Shown here: in pieces, positions 11,044 through 23,190 of the stretch
How positions within the stretch are numbered: the first letter of the stretch is position 1
Layout: every line of letters begins with the position of its first letter
Assembly (NCBI GenBank): GCA_020284085.1
Contig: JACEVL010000832.1
Span: forward strand, 342,501 to 406,500
Source of the DNA: Aporrectodea caliginosa
Lineage: Eukaryota; Annelida; Clitellata; Crassiclitellata; Lumbricidae
Length of the DNA: 64,000 bases
Direction of reading: 5' to 3'
Translations under genes and position numbers: made by a program
The notes under the pieces: model-generated
Told to the model about the DNA's origin: nothing
The model's database searches: none
What the model saw: only the letters and a program-made list of their open reading frames with translations

Positions 11044-14000
11044 ATGGGTTTATCATGGAATCCGTTCGCTGGTCGTCTGCTGATCATTCTTCTTGTCGTC
11101 ACTTTGACTGTCTGTGGTGCAACGAATGGCCTTCAGGTTATACATAATCATCGTTAGATAGTGCGATTGTATTTGAGATTTTATTTATTTTTACTTACAA
11201 CGATATTATGACGAAACCGCGTACTGTGGATCACTCTATTCTTTTGGAGCATCTGGAGAAATATTTTGGAATAACCAATATTGTCCTTCCTTGGCTTCAG
11301 TCCTTCCTCTCGAGTTTATTTAGCATAGTTCCTTACAACGATATTATGACGAAATTGCTTGTTATTGATAAACTAAAGCTCAAACTCATACCTTTATCTC
11401 GGTCCTCTGTCTTCTTTTCTCTCAAATTCTACGACCGCTCTTTATTCTACGCAGCACTCTCTTTGGAGCAAACTCCTAAAAGACATCCCTTTATCATTTG
11501 TCAATCGCAGCGTTTCTCCGCCTGTTGCGGACTTAACAGTGCCAGTTAATAAGTTGGTACAATCAGTGTGATTCTCGTTAATGATAACGATAACGAAAAT
11601 GTTCGTTAACGAAAATAAAACGATTTCGTTAACGATAACTATAACTGTAACTAAACAATATCATTAACTATAACTATAGCGAAAATAACAATAACGAAAA
11701 TTCATCTTTATTTTCGTTTATACAAAAAATAAAAATTAAAGGTGCAATATGGACGATTCGACATAAATGAGAACGAAAAAATGCGATATTTTTATTATGC
11801 AATTTGTCAGTTACTTTGGAAACTCGTGTATTCATGAAGCTGATGCTTCAAAAGCTTTCAAAGCTCTGAGCAAATTGTGAAACAGCGTGTTAATATGCAC
11901 TATTTTGCTTATAGCCTTAATTATTGCAACTAAGTAGTAACTAAAATTAACTAAAATAAAAATCCATTAACTATAACTATAACTAAAAAATACTACTACT
12001 ATAACTATAACTATAACTAAAATTAAAAATCATTAACTATAACTGTAACTATAACTAAAATTAAATCTGTAAAGAGAATCACACTGGGTACAATAATACA
12101 ATATATCAGGATCTGATGTGTACGGTCGGTCATACGAGAGAAAACGCACAGTTGGCGCTGAGCATTTCTGCGCGAAGGACTTAATGCTCAAGGTCCTTGA
12201 ACGTTACAGGCCGATCGCTCCATCCATTCGGATATACTGTACCCTTGATCTCTCTCTCTCTCTCTCTCTGAGGCGGCTTCTGTGACACGCTGGTAAAGTT
12301 CAGAGCTTTGCATTTACAATGTCCATAGTAGAGTCGCTTAGAAATGAGAATCAATTTCGCACTCCCAGTGGGTAGGGTAATGGAAACCGAGACATATCCA
12401 CGAATATGTCAAAGATACAATCAAGATGCAAATTAATGCTTGGAAAGTTGCATTGGTAGGTCAAATATTTATTGAAGGTTTCTATGATGTCACACATACT
12501 GTAGAACTAACAGTAAAAGAATGGACGAAAGTTGACAGCCGATTCCAATGTCAGGTTCTAGCCTACATGTCTTTCCATAGCCAACTATTTAGGATGTATA
12601 TATAAATAATATATATATATTACATATATATATATACACGCAGTAACCAAAACTTGATTTTGCTCTCCTCTCTGAAAAGTTCCCACTCTTCTCTTTCTCG
12701 TCAAGTGTACGTGATCTGGGTGTTACCCTTGATAGTTCACTTACCTTTACTGAGCACATCTCTAATCTCACACGCTCCTCCTATTTTCACTTAGGGTTAG
12801 GGTTAGGGTTAGGCGTCTCAGGGTCATTCGTCGTTCTGTCTCCTCCTCCATATTCACAACTTTAGTTCATGCTTTTGTATTTTCTCGGATTGACTACTGC
12901 AATTCCCTTCTTGTTGGTCTTCCTAAGATTCGTCTCTCTCCTCTTCAGTCGGTCCTCAACACAGCTGCTAGACTGATAGCCCGCCTTCCCCGGTACTCTC
13001 ACATCTCTACCTTTATGTTTGACGAACTTCATTGGCTCCCTCTGCATGCTCGCATACAATTTAAAATCCTCTCTCTGATCTTCAAGGCTCAGAAGGGTCT
13101 TGCCCCTCAATATCTGGTTGGTGTAATTCTTCGGCCTCACTCAGCTTCCTCCCACCGTCCACTTCGTTCCTGCAATAGACTTGACCTCTTGGTTCCCCGT
13201 AGTAGAACTGCTATGGCTCAGGCTCGTTCCTTTGTTTCAATTGGTCCCTCTCTTTGGAATGCTCTTTCTCCTTCTGTTCGCTCTAAAATTCTCTCTGGCA
13301 GTCTCTCTTCTTCCTTCGCTTTTCTCAAAACCTGTTTATTTTCACGGGGCTTAGCACACTGGGAGCGCTTCTGAACGGTTCACCCTATGAGAGGCGCTTT
13401 ACAAATGCTTGAATACGATACGATATGTATTATATCACGGGTTGTACTACAGCTTAGTGTTTATAACCTCAGTTGAGAGGTCAGGGATTCAAATCCAACC
13501 AAGGCAAAACATTTCTTTCGAGATCTTTGCTCCACTTGCGCCCTCTAGTTAACTCAGACATAAAATGAGTACACTGACCGTACACAGCTCAGACGGCGAG
13601 GGAGAGGACTGACCACACATGGTTCTCATAATATGAGAACCATGACAATATTTCTGAGCCTCGACATATTATGTCGAGGCTCATAAATATTGTCATTAAC
13701 ACTTCATACTCTTGAAGCTAGCTTAATGAAGTGCTCTTCTTTTTCTGTTATGTAGGCGTCGAAAATATTTATTCATACGGTATATGAACAGCGCTCGTGA
13801 ATAAACAGGTGCACTGTGCTTGGCTTTAGAATAGCGCTTCAGCAATTTGGAATTTACGATTGCGATTACAGTAGCCTATTGTAGAATGTAGAAAGCATTC
13901 AAGTGAAGCTACCATAAGGAAGATAATAATTAGGGTATCTTAAATTGTGCGGCTATTCCTGTGTCAAATGAAAAGAGCATATAGTGAAACAATTCTGGTT

Positions 14001-15331
14001 TTCCGAAAAATGCATCGTTTGACTGTACTCGTTTCTTCTCTTAGATTGATCGTTCGTTGGCGGAATTTGAGGCAGCCATTAGACCTGGACTGCTGTCAGG
14101 TGGCGCGGCCAAAAGAAACACGGGCGATGAGCGTAAGTTTCGTGAAGTCCTTCACGTCCTCCGTCATGCTGCATGCATATATATATATATATTATTTCAT
14201 GCTCTGGACATTTAAGACAATTTCTAAAATATCAATGTTTCTACGTCTTTAGCATGTTCCGATTAGGCGCTATGTAAAATATCAAAATAGACACAATTGG
14301 TTAAATGCAGCATACGCACATGTATGAATGGATAGGCCTTTACAGGCCTTCGTGAGTTTCTTATAAGGCGCTATATAAATGGCCATATACATACATACAT
14401 ACATACATACATACATACATACATACATACATACATACATACATACATACATACAGATAGCCTATAGATAGGCTACTGTTAACCTAATTTTATCCTGACA
14501 ACGTCAGCAAGGTTTGGGCGCGTGTTTGTAATGGAACTTTCCGTAACTTAACGTGGACAGCCTATCACATTGGCTTTTGATTGGCTGTCGCCTGCCCTAC
14601 GTAATGGCGGGTTGACGTCGATATTGATTCTTGTAGGCTCGTTCTGTAAAGCGGACGCTCGCGCACAAGAGCGTCAGGTTTATTTTGTTGTGATGAGTCA
14701 GTGCACTTTTAGAAAATTTGATATGTAAATTTAAAAAAACCCAGCTAGCCAACGGATATAGGATCTGAAGCTCAATTGGTTGTAATTGTAATTGTAATTG
14801 TAATTAACAACTTCTAATGCGCCGGTAACTAAGCAATAATAGTCACAAAGTGACTATTATAAAGGAGCCTAACCCTTCAGACATCATGTATAAACAAAGG
14901 ACAAATAAATGTCATCTCATTAATAAATTACAGAAAGTTAGTCAATATATCAGCGTTTCTAGGTCTATATAACATAATATTTCAATCTTTAGCATAAGTA
15001 TTATTAGTTACAGAAAAGTATTTGTCAAAGGCACATCACAAATAGGTTACCAAAAGTCACACCAATACCAAGCCATAATCAGGTCAACATCCAGAAGATC
15101 AGTCCGTGAGAGACAGAGGTGCAGCCTATACGAAGGATAATCAATTTGAAAGACGTACTAAGTTTTCAGCTTAGAACGAAATGACACAAGCGACTGATTA
15201 CATTATAGACATATTTATATTGGCCTATATGTTTATATACAGTCTGAATATACATAAATATATCTTTTCTTGCAGTTGTCTGTGATGATGTCGCAGCATA
15301 TTGTTGCATGTGGCCCGAGAGGTGTGATTAA
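11044..15331 (+). CDS. Cysteine-rich secreted peptide gene 2
   Basis: Exon 1 (non-coding) ends at 8660. Exon 2 is 11037..11136 (ATG 11044), exon 3 is 14045..14132, exon 4 is 15276..15331 (TAA 15329). The spliced frame is 78 residues. Residues 1-25 form the signal peptide (MGLSWNPFAG, then a hydrophobic stretch ending TLTVCG). The propeptide has lost 24 bp covering the acidic AEEEM block of the paralogues. A new Lys-Arg dibasic site appears earlier (GGAAKR), and the exon-exon junction codes Leu rather than Arg. The mature region after that site has C-x6-CC-x5-C and ends with Asp before the stop. AATAAA is at 15540-15545. A LINE relic and a hAT MITE sit in intron 2. The function is not recognised; a processed secreted peptide (hormone, defence or venom-like) is inferred from architecture only. 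Confidence 0.7.
11164..11555 (+). repeat. CR1-like LINE relic in intron 2 of gene 2
   Basis: Same relic as in the other units (VDHSILLEHLEKYFGITN, then LPWLQSFLS), rearranged and truncated. Confidence 0.7.
11564..12086. mobile_element. hAT-type MITE 1 (GATAAC-rich)
   Basis: Terminal inverted repeats cagtgtgattctc / gagaatcacactg flank a 523-bp element. The 8-bp target duplication GGTACAAT is perfect (11556-11563 and 12087-12094). The interior is rich in cgttaacgataac and taactataac repeats. A second copy of the family is at 15841. Confidence 0.92.
12130..12310 (-). repeat. SINE family C relic with a TC microsatellite
   Basis: Truncated copy of the minus-strand SINE seen complete at 26,215 (shared 'acaggccgatcgctc' and 'ggtccttgaa' parts). 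A (TC)n tract interrupts it at about 12,247-12,270. Confidence 0.5.
12680..13376 (+). repeat. CR1-like LINE, C-terminal ORF end
   Basis: Well-preserved 3' part of a LINE protein. [19 protein letters not shown] is followed, after an interruption by telomere-type repeats, by SRIDYCNSLLVGLPK, FDELHWLPLHARIQFKILSL, and a long tail to the stop at 13,372. The 119-codon frame from 13,015 is open. Confidence 0.85.
12791..12813 (+). repeat. Interstitial telomere-type repeat (TTAGGG)
   Basis: Nearly four perfect TTAGGG units lie inside the LINE reading frame and break its frame. This is the vertebrate and echinoderm type of telomere sequence. Confidence 0.9.
13618..13694. repeat. Two adjoining perfect or near-perfect hairpins
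   Basis: 13618-13644 is a perfect inverted repeat (12-bp arms, 3-base loop; catggttctcat). 13644-13694 is a second hairpin with arms gacaatattt and gagcctcgacat and a 3-base loop. They lie in intron 2 of gene 2. Confidence 0.85.
14385..14453. repeat. (CATA)n microsatellite
   Basis: About 17 tandem CATA units in intron 3 of gene 2. Confidence 0.95.
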
Positions 15332-15751
15332 CATGCGTCGTGTACTGACCATCTGCTCATTCCGGACTTCATCGATTATAAGCCTAAAATACCATAGCAG
15401 TCGCTCGTCAAATATTGTGGATAGTCAGTAGAACATGCTAAACCAATCTCATTCGCTTGCTATCCTCTATACAGCGTTAACATTATATTCAGATTGACCA
15501 ATTGTAGCATCGTGAATATCGACACACCTTGTAGGTGTTAATAAAACCATTACCAATTAGTTGGCACACTACGTTAAACCGCCATAGGTTGACCCTATAC
15601 ATAAATAAATTGTCATTCACAAATTCTAATTGCGTCTTCTGTGTAAATAGTGAGAAAGAAAAGGTCCAAGAAGTCTGTGATTTGTTGAACGATTAGGCAA
15701 ATCATGAAACTTGTCATTCATACTGCGAACAACATACAGAACCATATTTTG

Positions 15752-15753
<2 letters not shown>

Positions 15754-15789
<36 letters not shown>

Positions 15790-15812
15790 TATCAATCAGT
15801 CAATCAATCACC
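15754..15812. repeat. (CAAT)n microsatellite
   Basis: About 14 tandem units of caat, marking the point where the shared 3' flank of unit 2 is interrupted by hAT and LINE insertions. The flank resumes near 17,970. Confidence 0.9.
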
Positions 15813-15840
15813 CGTTCAAAAGATACCTACTAAGTGGGAT

Positions 15841-16377
15841 CAGTGTGATTCTCGTTAACGATAACGATAACTAAAATGTTCGTTAACGAAAATAAAATGA
15901 TTTCGTTAACGATAACTATAACTAAAAAATATAATTAACTATAACTATAACGAAAATAACGATAACGAAAATTTATCTTTATTTCCGTTAATACAAAAAA
16001 TAGAAATAGGAAGTGCAATGTGGACGATTCGACATAAAATTAATGATAATGAAAAATTATATATTTTTATTATGCAATTTGTCAGTGACTTTGGAAACTC
16101 GTGTATTCATGAAGCTGAATACACCCATGCTTTAAAGGCTTTCAAAGCTCTGAGCAAATTGTGAAACAGCGTGTTAATACGCACAATTTTGCTTATAGCC
16201 TTAATTATTGTAACTAAGTTGTAACTAAAATTAACTAAAATAAAACTCCAATAACTATTACTACCGGTATAGCTGTAATTAAAAAGTAATACTAACTATA
16301 ACTATGACTAAGATAAGAAACCATTAACTATAACTGTAACTACAACTAAAATAAAATCTGTAAGGAAAATCACACTG
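15841..16377. mobile_element. hAT-type MITE 2 (GATAAC-rich)
   Basis: 537-bp relative of the element at 11564 with ends cagtgtgattctc / aaaatcacactg. The 8-bp target duplication AGTGGGAT is perfect (15833-15840 and 16378-16385). It sits at the 5' margin of the LINE that follows. Confidence 0.92.
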
Positions 16378-16385
16378 AGTGGGAT

Positions 16386-17548
16386 AGATGAGGGAAAGCC
16401 TGTAGATGTAATTTACTTAGATTTTGCCAAGGCATTTGACAAAGTACCTCATAAAAGACTGGCCAAGAAGTTGCAAGCATGCGGGATTAGAGGGCAGGTA
16501 TACTAGCATGGATTCAAAGCTGGCTATCAGGAAGAAGACAAAAGGTGGGCATAGGTGACAAACATTCTAGCTGGACGACAGTGCTAAGTGGAGTGCCACA
16601 AGGATCAGTGCTTGGGCCATTGCTGTTCGTACTTTTTATTAATGACATAGACGATGGGATTTTATCTAAAATTTCTAAATTTGCAGATGATACAAAACTA
16701 TGTAGAGCAGTGGGAATGAAAAAGAAGCGGAGATACTACGGGAAGATCTAAGAAGAATGTTCAGATGGTCACAGGACTGGCAGATGCTCTTTAATGTGGA
16801 AAAGTGCTCAGTGATGCATTTCGGGAAGAGAAACAGCGAGTTCTCATATGAAATGGGGTATGGTGTTGAAAGTGAGTGAGGAAGAAAGGGCCTTGGGAGT
16901 GATTAAGCACAAGAGTGCAAAACCCTCAGGGCAATGTGCTGAAGCATCAAAAAGGCTAACTCGGCTTTAGGCATGATAACAAGGACAATAATCACCCGAG
17001 ACAAGGATACAATATTGAGGTTATACAAATCACTGGTTAGGCCACAGTTGGAATACTGCATCCAGGTATGGAGTCCATACCTGAAATAGGACATGGAAAA
17101 GCTGGAGAAGGTGCAAAGAAGAGCTACAAAAATGATTTGGGGCTACAAGGATTTGGGCTACGAAGAAAGGTTGAAAAGGTGTCGACCAACAACACTGGAG
17201 AGAAGGAGGAGCAGAGGAGACCTAATTGAACCCTACAAGATTATTACTGGAAAGGAGGCAGTGCAGAAGGATAAGTTTTTTGAATTAGCACCAACCAAGG
17301 CAACTCGGGGACATAGGTATAAATTATTTAAGAAATCGAAAGGGACATTAGGGCAGAAATTCTTCAGTGCAAGAGTTGTAGATTTGTGGAATAGTTTGGA
17401 TGATAGTACGGTCTCGGTGGACACTATCCCAGCTTTTAAGAAGAAGCTAGGAAAATTTGGCTATTAATCATGTTCCAGGTTAATTGCAGTGGTTCTAACA
17501 CTTCTGAACCACTTAAAACCCTTGTTTTGTTATGTTATGTTATGTTAA
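16386..17548 (+). repeat. CR1/Rex-like LINE, 5'-truncated, frameshifted
   Basis: Reverse-transcriptase frame with YLDFAKAFDKVPHKRL, then [20 protein letters not shown] and the catalytic FADDT. The C-terminal part is intact from about 17,093 to the stop at 17,465 (EKVQRRATKMIWG, then VDLWNSLDDS, ending KKLGKFGY). Several stops and shifts lie between. The 3' end is a (TTATG)n tail at about 17,530-17,548. Confidence 0.9.
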
Positions 17549-17711
17549 GAGGCGCTCCCAGCCCAACCATGCCTGAAAAGAGTAGCTTTCAGAAAGGTGT
17601 AACATGCAGTGGTGAAGAGTTCCTAGGTAAGAGACGGAGCTTTAGAGAAAGCTCAATCCAGATACACGGAAAAACGACTGAGAAGGACCGATGTTGCACT
17701 TTACATGTAGA

Positions 17712-17965
17712 ATAATAATATTTTCGTTTATTCAGACAATCCGGTTGACACACCGCAACCGGTTACAGTGTACAATTATGCAATTGAAACAATTCACAAG
17801 AACACAAATGACAGAAGACATAAATCTTAACTACTAACAGAGCAGACAGCCTGCAATACGCGGCGCCAATGGCAGCCTACAAAGCATGTCTACCCTACGG
17901 GGCTCGAACTCGGTACCTCTCGCTCTCCGTGCCAGATCTTAACCAAAGCGCTATCGGGCCCCCCC
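17712..17965 (-). mobile_element. tRNA-derived SINE, family D
   Basis: Read on the minus strand, the head begins gggcccgatagcgctttgg and has a B-box-like gagttcgagcccc near 17,905. The body runs to an AT-rich 3' end near 17,712. Confidence 0.65.
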
Positions 17966-18045
17966 AAAGAAGTGCGTGCAAAGGGGACAATTGTGGAATG
18001 CAACGATTTTTATAGCGCCATCATTCTATAAAATGAGTTCACAGC

Positions 18046-18170
<125 letters not shown>

Positions 18171-18289
18171 CAGTCTTTAAAGGCATTTCTTTTTCTTCGG
18201 AGTTCCGTGCTAAGAACGCCTCTGAATAGCCACTCTGCGAGAGACGCTATATATAAATCTACAGATATGATGCGATGCAATTAAATATT

Positions 18290-19704
18290 TCAAATTTCAG
18301 GTACGAATTATAAAATGGAAATGATTTTGGCAGATTTGCTCAAGACAGATATAGAAACCACATGTAAACTCAGGCAGCAATTGAAATGACGCCTTCACCG
18401 TTAAAAATTAGATCAAATCACTCAACTTAAAACATATCCAGTGCATACTGATGCTGCGCGTGATTTACATAATTACGTAGGCCTACTTGGCCAGGAGACA
18501 CAGAATATGCGGTCTTTGGGCAAGACTCTAAAGTGATTTAAATCTATGTTAGATGTATGATCTAATTGGCGCCATCATGCAAAAGAAAACGGTAACTAGG
18601 TACAAATAGGATTATGCAGATTTCAGGATCATCTGTTGCAGCCACTGTACGTTTGATATTGCACAAGTTCTATCAAAATGACTTAAAGCCATCACTTGAC
18701 GCATATAATTATAGTCATCATTTACTTAGTACTCTAATACCATTACACAAACATTACAAATGAAGAAATATGCCAGCTTTCTTCCAACCCAGGGGCACCT
18801 ACTTTCAAGGATTTGGCTTAGCCCATTATTACCATTTTGTGTGTGTCATAATATTATTGTGTTTGGATTTCAAAACAAACAGTAAATAACCATATGTGCG
18901 TTTAAATAGGTCATTCATCATCATATTAAGGCTTGTGGCCATGTACAAAATTATGCATCGCATGCACTGTGCTCAGTGCAGAATAGTATGTTGCTATTCC
19001 TTGCTCCATGCTCCACCAGTCTCCAAGAGTGACTGCCACAAATGCTATCAAAACCAAGGCGATGATTAATTATATCATTTAATTAATCAATAATAATATT
19101 CACGAATAAGCAGTAAACAGTTGACTTATAATTAATCAATGGATAACTTGCAACAATGAAAGTCATATCATTATGATAATTAACAAGTCAATCTTAACTA
19201 CAGTTTACAAGCAAGTTAACTGAACAGCATAAAATAATCAAAAACTGTTAATACAATAAGCAAATTGTAACTCGCTTGTTACTGTCCATTTCATCTTCGC
19301 CGTTATCCATCGTCACCATCACGATCGTCATCATAATCATCGTCACCATTCATCACCATTATAGTTAACACCATCACCACCATCACCACCACCACCACCA
19401 TCATCATCATCACCACCACCATAATTATAAATATTTTATAAACTTCAAATTTTTTTAACCATAGTAAAAGTTGAGCTAGCAAAATTATATGGGATAAATC
19501 ATAATAATTTCATGAGAGTACACCATACACAAATTGGGTATTGTTCACCAGTAATAACAATTTCAATTGTTTCATTATTAATGCCATTCTTATTATCCGA
19601 ACTTTAAAGATATTCATTTACGGTTAGCTTTCTTAACTTAGATTACTTAGTGATTCTGTGTAAGGAACTGCAGTTTGAAAAACATTAACCATCATCAAAT
19701 AGAA
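18290..19704. repeat. Duplicated 3' flank of peptide unit 2 (catalase-side sequence)
   Basis: Non-coding sequence homologous to 28,040-29,470 (unit 3), 37,440-37,616 plus 39,923-40,440 (unit 4) and 52,790-53,730 (unit 5). In unit 5 it runs directly into the catalase last exon, so it corresponds to the intergenic and catalase 3' UTR region. A CAC/ATC-rich tract lies at about 19,300-19,430. No gene of its own is seen. Confidence 0.7.
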
Positions 19705-19790
19705 AAAGGCACATCTAAATTCTGAAAGTTTGATTTATATGTTCCTCTGCCTTCATTCGTTCAACATCTACGGGTTGGACTCCTGCAAAA
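19705..19790 (-). pseudogene. Catalase last-exon fragment
   Basis: Matches the catalase last exon and its acceptor at 53,733-53,810 (tgcag acceptor, then the exon with its high end at 19,782). The stop-proximal codon is changed, so the phase-0 reading ends E-S-N-P. No other catalase exon is attached. It is a fossil of the segmental duplication. Confidence 0.85.
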
Positions 19791-19849
19791 CAGAAAATTT
19801 ATTGTAAAGCAGCAGAAGAGAAGATGTAATGTAATGTAATGTAAATTTT

Positions 19850-21470
19850 TGAAAATTTCTCGGCGTCCACAAAAGCCACCAGGGAGACCAGCTTATTCAC
19901 CGGCGCTGTATCAAATCAAGTCCGCTATATCCAAGCTCCTCTGTTCGATCTGGTGCCAGGTCAAAATCCGGGGAGGTCAAGCCGAAGAGACAGCATGGTG
20001 CTACGGTGGTAATCGGTGATAATGGTCTTCGTGGGTTGGCGTAGTAGTTGAATCAGGATAAGATAGCTTGAAGAGTTCTGTTTTCAGTCGTGAACGGAAA
20101 GTAAGTAAGTAAGTAAGTAAAGTAAGTGTGTTCTTTATTAAACGCTGGCAAACGCACGGCGCTGTACATACAAAGTTATACAAAGTTATCAAATAGTAGC
20201 GAAAAAGTTAGTAAATAGTAAACTAAAAAAACACTATATGGCTTAGCTGTACAACATCCTAGCCAGGAAACCACGCCTGGTGAGGGAATCAAATCTAGAA
20301 AGAACACGGTTATGTGAGCGTGGGCGCAAATCGTGACCAGTATATAGGACAGAGGGTAGTAGGTAATGAAGGATATGACCGGGATTATTTAAGATATTTC
20401 TAAAAAGGTCAGTAGCAGAGGAGAGTGCAAGCAGAGGAGAGATTAACTTAAGAGGCGAGATAGGAGGATGAGCAGTCATTGAGCACACTGGCGCAGGTCT
20501 TTTGGGAGTTCGTTCCAAAGAACGGTTGCAGCGTAGACTAACAAGTGGTTGAAGAATTTGAGAGAGGATGAGATTGGAGGCCGAGATATAGAAAGGTATG
20601 ATGATGAGCGAGTAGACCCAGGCGTTTGGATGGTGAATAGCTGTTGAATGTAAGAGGGGTGAGAGCTTCGAAGGGCACTTTAAGTAAGCGATACAATTTG
20701 GTAATGGATGCGTGAGGGACGCTTAGCACATGAAGTCATTTGAGAACAGAGGTTATGTGGTGATGTTCGGGAATTTTGGTGACTGCGCGATCGAGTTCGT
20801 TCTGGACTGTTTGCAGACGTTTTATTTTAGAAGTCAATGTTGTAAAAAAGGGAATTACAGTAGTCGAGTTTGGAATGAACAATTGATGTGGCTCTTGTGC
20901 ACGCGGTCTTGGAATCAAATATTGGGCGCAATCGACGAAGGTCACGAATGTGCATATAGCAGGTGGGTCTGGTGGGAGATAGCTGGGTGATGTGATCGGA
21001 AAAGGTAAGGTTCTTATCGAAGATGATTTTAAGAGTGTATACAAGAGAAGAGTAAGGCACGGGAGAAGTGAGGTCTGCTGGACAAAGATCGGCAGGATAG
21101 GCTAGCTTGTTTAATTTCTCGCGGACGCCAATAATGAGGTATTCTGTTTTTAAAGGGTTAAAACATAGCAAGTTAGCGGACATCCAGGCTGAAATCTGGG
21201 TGATGGTGCCACGTAGATGATTTAGTGCATCTGGAAGTGAGTGAGGGGAGAAAGATACGAAGCGTTATGTGTCGTCGGCATAGAAGTGATTATCAACAGA
21301 GTATGATGAAATGACTTTGCTGAGTGGGGAGGTATAAGGAATGACCAGCAGAGGACAGAGAACAGAACCTTGAGGAATACCGCAGGCGAGGGTGTGCGAA
21401 TTATATGAGTGACCAGCATCATTGGCAGTGAAAGAGCGTGGTGAAAGGGTATGACTTGATCTACGATAGG
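19850..21470 (-). repeat. CR1-like LINE, minus strand, with nested LINE
   Basis: Minus-strand LINE protein pieces in order from 21,470. They are ACGIPQGSVLCPLL, the catalytic FYADDT, WMSANLLCFNPLKTEYLI, a DYCNSLFYN block, and a C-terminal FKLSYPDSTTT tail ending near 20,001. The same family lies on + at 49,845-50,820. A second LINE 3' fragment interrupts it at about 20,100-20,520. Confidence 0.85.
20100..20520 (-). repeat. Nested LINE 3' fragment with TTAC tail
   Basis: A minus-strand frame of 91 codons (NNPGHILHYLLP, RPRSHNRVL, RRGFLARML) and a 3' (TTAC)n tail split the surrounding LINE. The tail type recurs at about 29,480, 41,575 and 59,838. Confidence 0.7.
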
Positions 21471-21544
21471 GCAGTACCAGAGATTCCAAATACAGAGGAA
21501 AGGCGTTTTTATGAATTTTTTTGTATTTACAGGCCCAGCAGAGC

Positions 21545-21660
21545 TGAGAGAGACAGGCAGATAGACAGACAGACAGACAGAAACAGACAGACAGAGACAG
21601 ACAGAGACAGACAGACAGATACAGACAGACAGAGACAGACAGACAGAGAGGAAGAGACCG
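21545..21660. repeat. (CAGA)n microsatellite
   Basis: Imperfect CAGA repeat. The frames across it on either strand are artefacts. Confidence 0.95.
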
Positions 21661-22009
21661 AGAGAGACGCGGCGCATATACCACACACTGCAGGAAGCCT
21701 AATTCGAAATCATAAGCTCCTAATTTCTAAACTGCTGCTCTAAAGAGATAGATAGGTCCCTCCACTTGGAATGGCCTCCCCCTCTTCTGCGGGCAAAGCT
21801 GATGTCTGGGATTTCCCCCGCATCCTCTCTAAAGGTGTTTCTTTTCCGGGGCTTCGGCGCTGAAAGCGCCTCTGAATAGTCTATGCTGCGAGAAGCGATC
21901 TATAAATTTTTAGATAAAATACGATAAAGCTGAGCGCGGGGGCACCAGCTTATTCAAGAGCCTGCATTGTGTCAATGGGGCTGTCCAAAGAGTCCAGTAG
22001 ACAATGACC

Positions 22010-22960
22010 TAGATTAAATTTTTACCTCACCCCAGTGTTGAGCCTCAGTTTTTTCGAAGAACGCGTGTATCTGTGCGCTCGGGACATAAACAGTTCCGAA
22101 GAAATAAAATAACTGGGGTGGCAAAATGAAAGTGCAGCAGGGAGAAAATGCTGCGAAAGGTACCAGCATTAAAGGATCGTAACTGATAGGCGCTCGAAAC
22201 GAAGACATGTTTATTTTTTTTCCCGACGTATACAAATGATCCCTCGGGACTTGAATCCTTGAATCCGGAATGAATCCGGAGAATTGCAAGCGTCTGGGTT
22301 GGTTAAGACTCCTCAAGTTCTAACCGGATGAAAGTGCTTCGAAAGGCGACTGCATTCAATTGTTGGATCATAACTGAGTGGCGCTGGAAAAAATGACATG
22401 TTTCTCTAGAGTCTCCAGAGATACATGTAACTGGAGAAGAAGGCGCCCATGCTCCGTGATAACATCGATGCCAGCGTTGTTAATAGGACCAAGAGTTTCG
22501 AAGACCAGCGAAACTAAATGATACCGTATCACAGGTAGATTGCATCTGGATATTTTCGTGGATGCCGCCAGTTCTACACACCTACCGACCAAATGAGATG
22601 TAGCAGCCAAATATTAAGTCGCCACGGTGGCCACGGTGTCACGATGAATGACATCCCTTGTCAATCTACGGCCATTGCTCCATGGGATAAGCGTGAACTT
22701 GTCGGGTCTTTTACCGTCAGTTCTGGTAAGGCCAGGTGGTTCGGTGTTCGCGGGGAAGCCAGCGTGAGCATTTCTTCGACAGACTAGGCCGCTTAAGTCG
22801 GGTGGAGCGACCGGGACCCAAGCTGCAGGAGAGGCCATGCAGTTCATTCACCGTCACAAGTGATCCGCAAGGGCAATTGTGAGGTTCGAAACTTCGCATA
22901 CAGCCTACTGTAGGTGAAGACCAACAGTGATTCTCACGGTCTCATCATCCAGTCTAAGGT
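22010..22960 (-). repeat. Retroelement C-terminal domain relic (DGKRPD type)
   Basis: Minus-strand pieces include RTDGKRPDKFTLIPWSNG and FETLGPINNAGIDVI, the C-terminal region common in R2-like retroelement proteins of invertebrates. The RPD...IPW...WD spacing suggests a restriction-like nuclease, but that is inference. Frameshifts make it dead. A homologous copy lies at 40,548-41,320. Confidence 0.7.
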
Positions 22961-23005
22961 CACAGCATTATCCCATAAACCCATAGTTAAACCATCTCCC
23001 CAAAC

Positions 23006-23190
23006 TGGGAAGATGGCTGAATTGTAAGACGCTGGCACTAAGATCGGAAGGACGCGGTTCGAAACCCGATAGCCCCATAAAGTTGTCTCAGTCTTCCACT
23101 CCCGAGGACGATGGAAAATGAGCAGTAGGACAGATGGGCGCCTTGCAGGCTGCCATACAGTTAATTTCGACTCATTGAACTACGTATCAA
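23006..23190 (+). mobile_element. tRNA-derived SINE, family A, copy 2
   Basis: Head with tggctgaattgtaagacgc and B-box-like ggttcgaaaccc. Same body as 7,391 and the same position upstream of a promoter. Confidence 0.8.

Noticed and set aside
14385..15812. CRISPR-like arrays
   Set aside because: The tandem CATA and CAAT tracts have no unique spacers; they are microsatellites.
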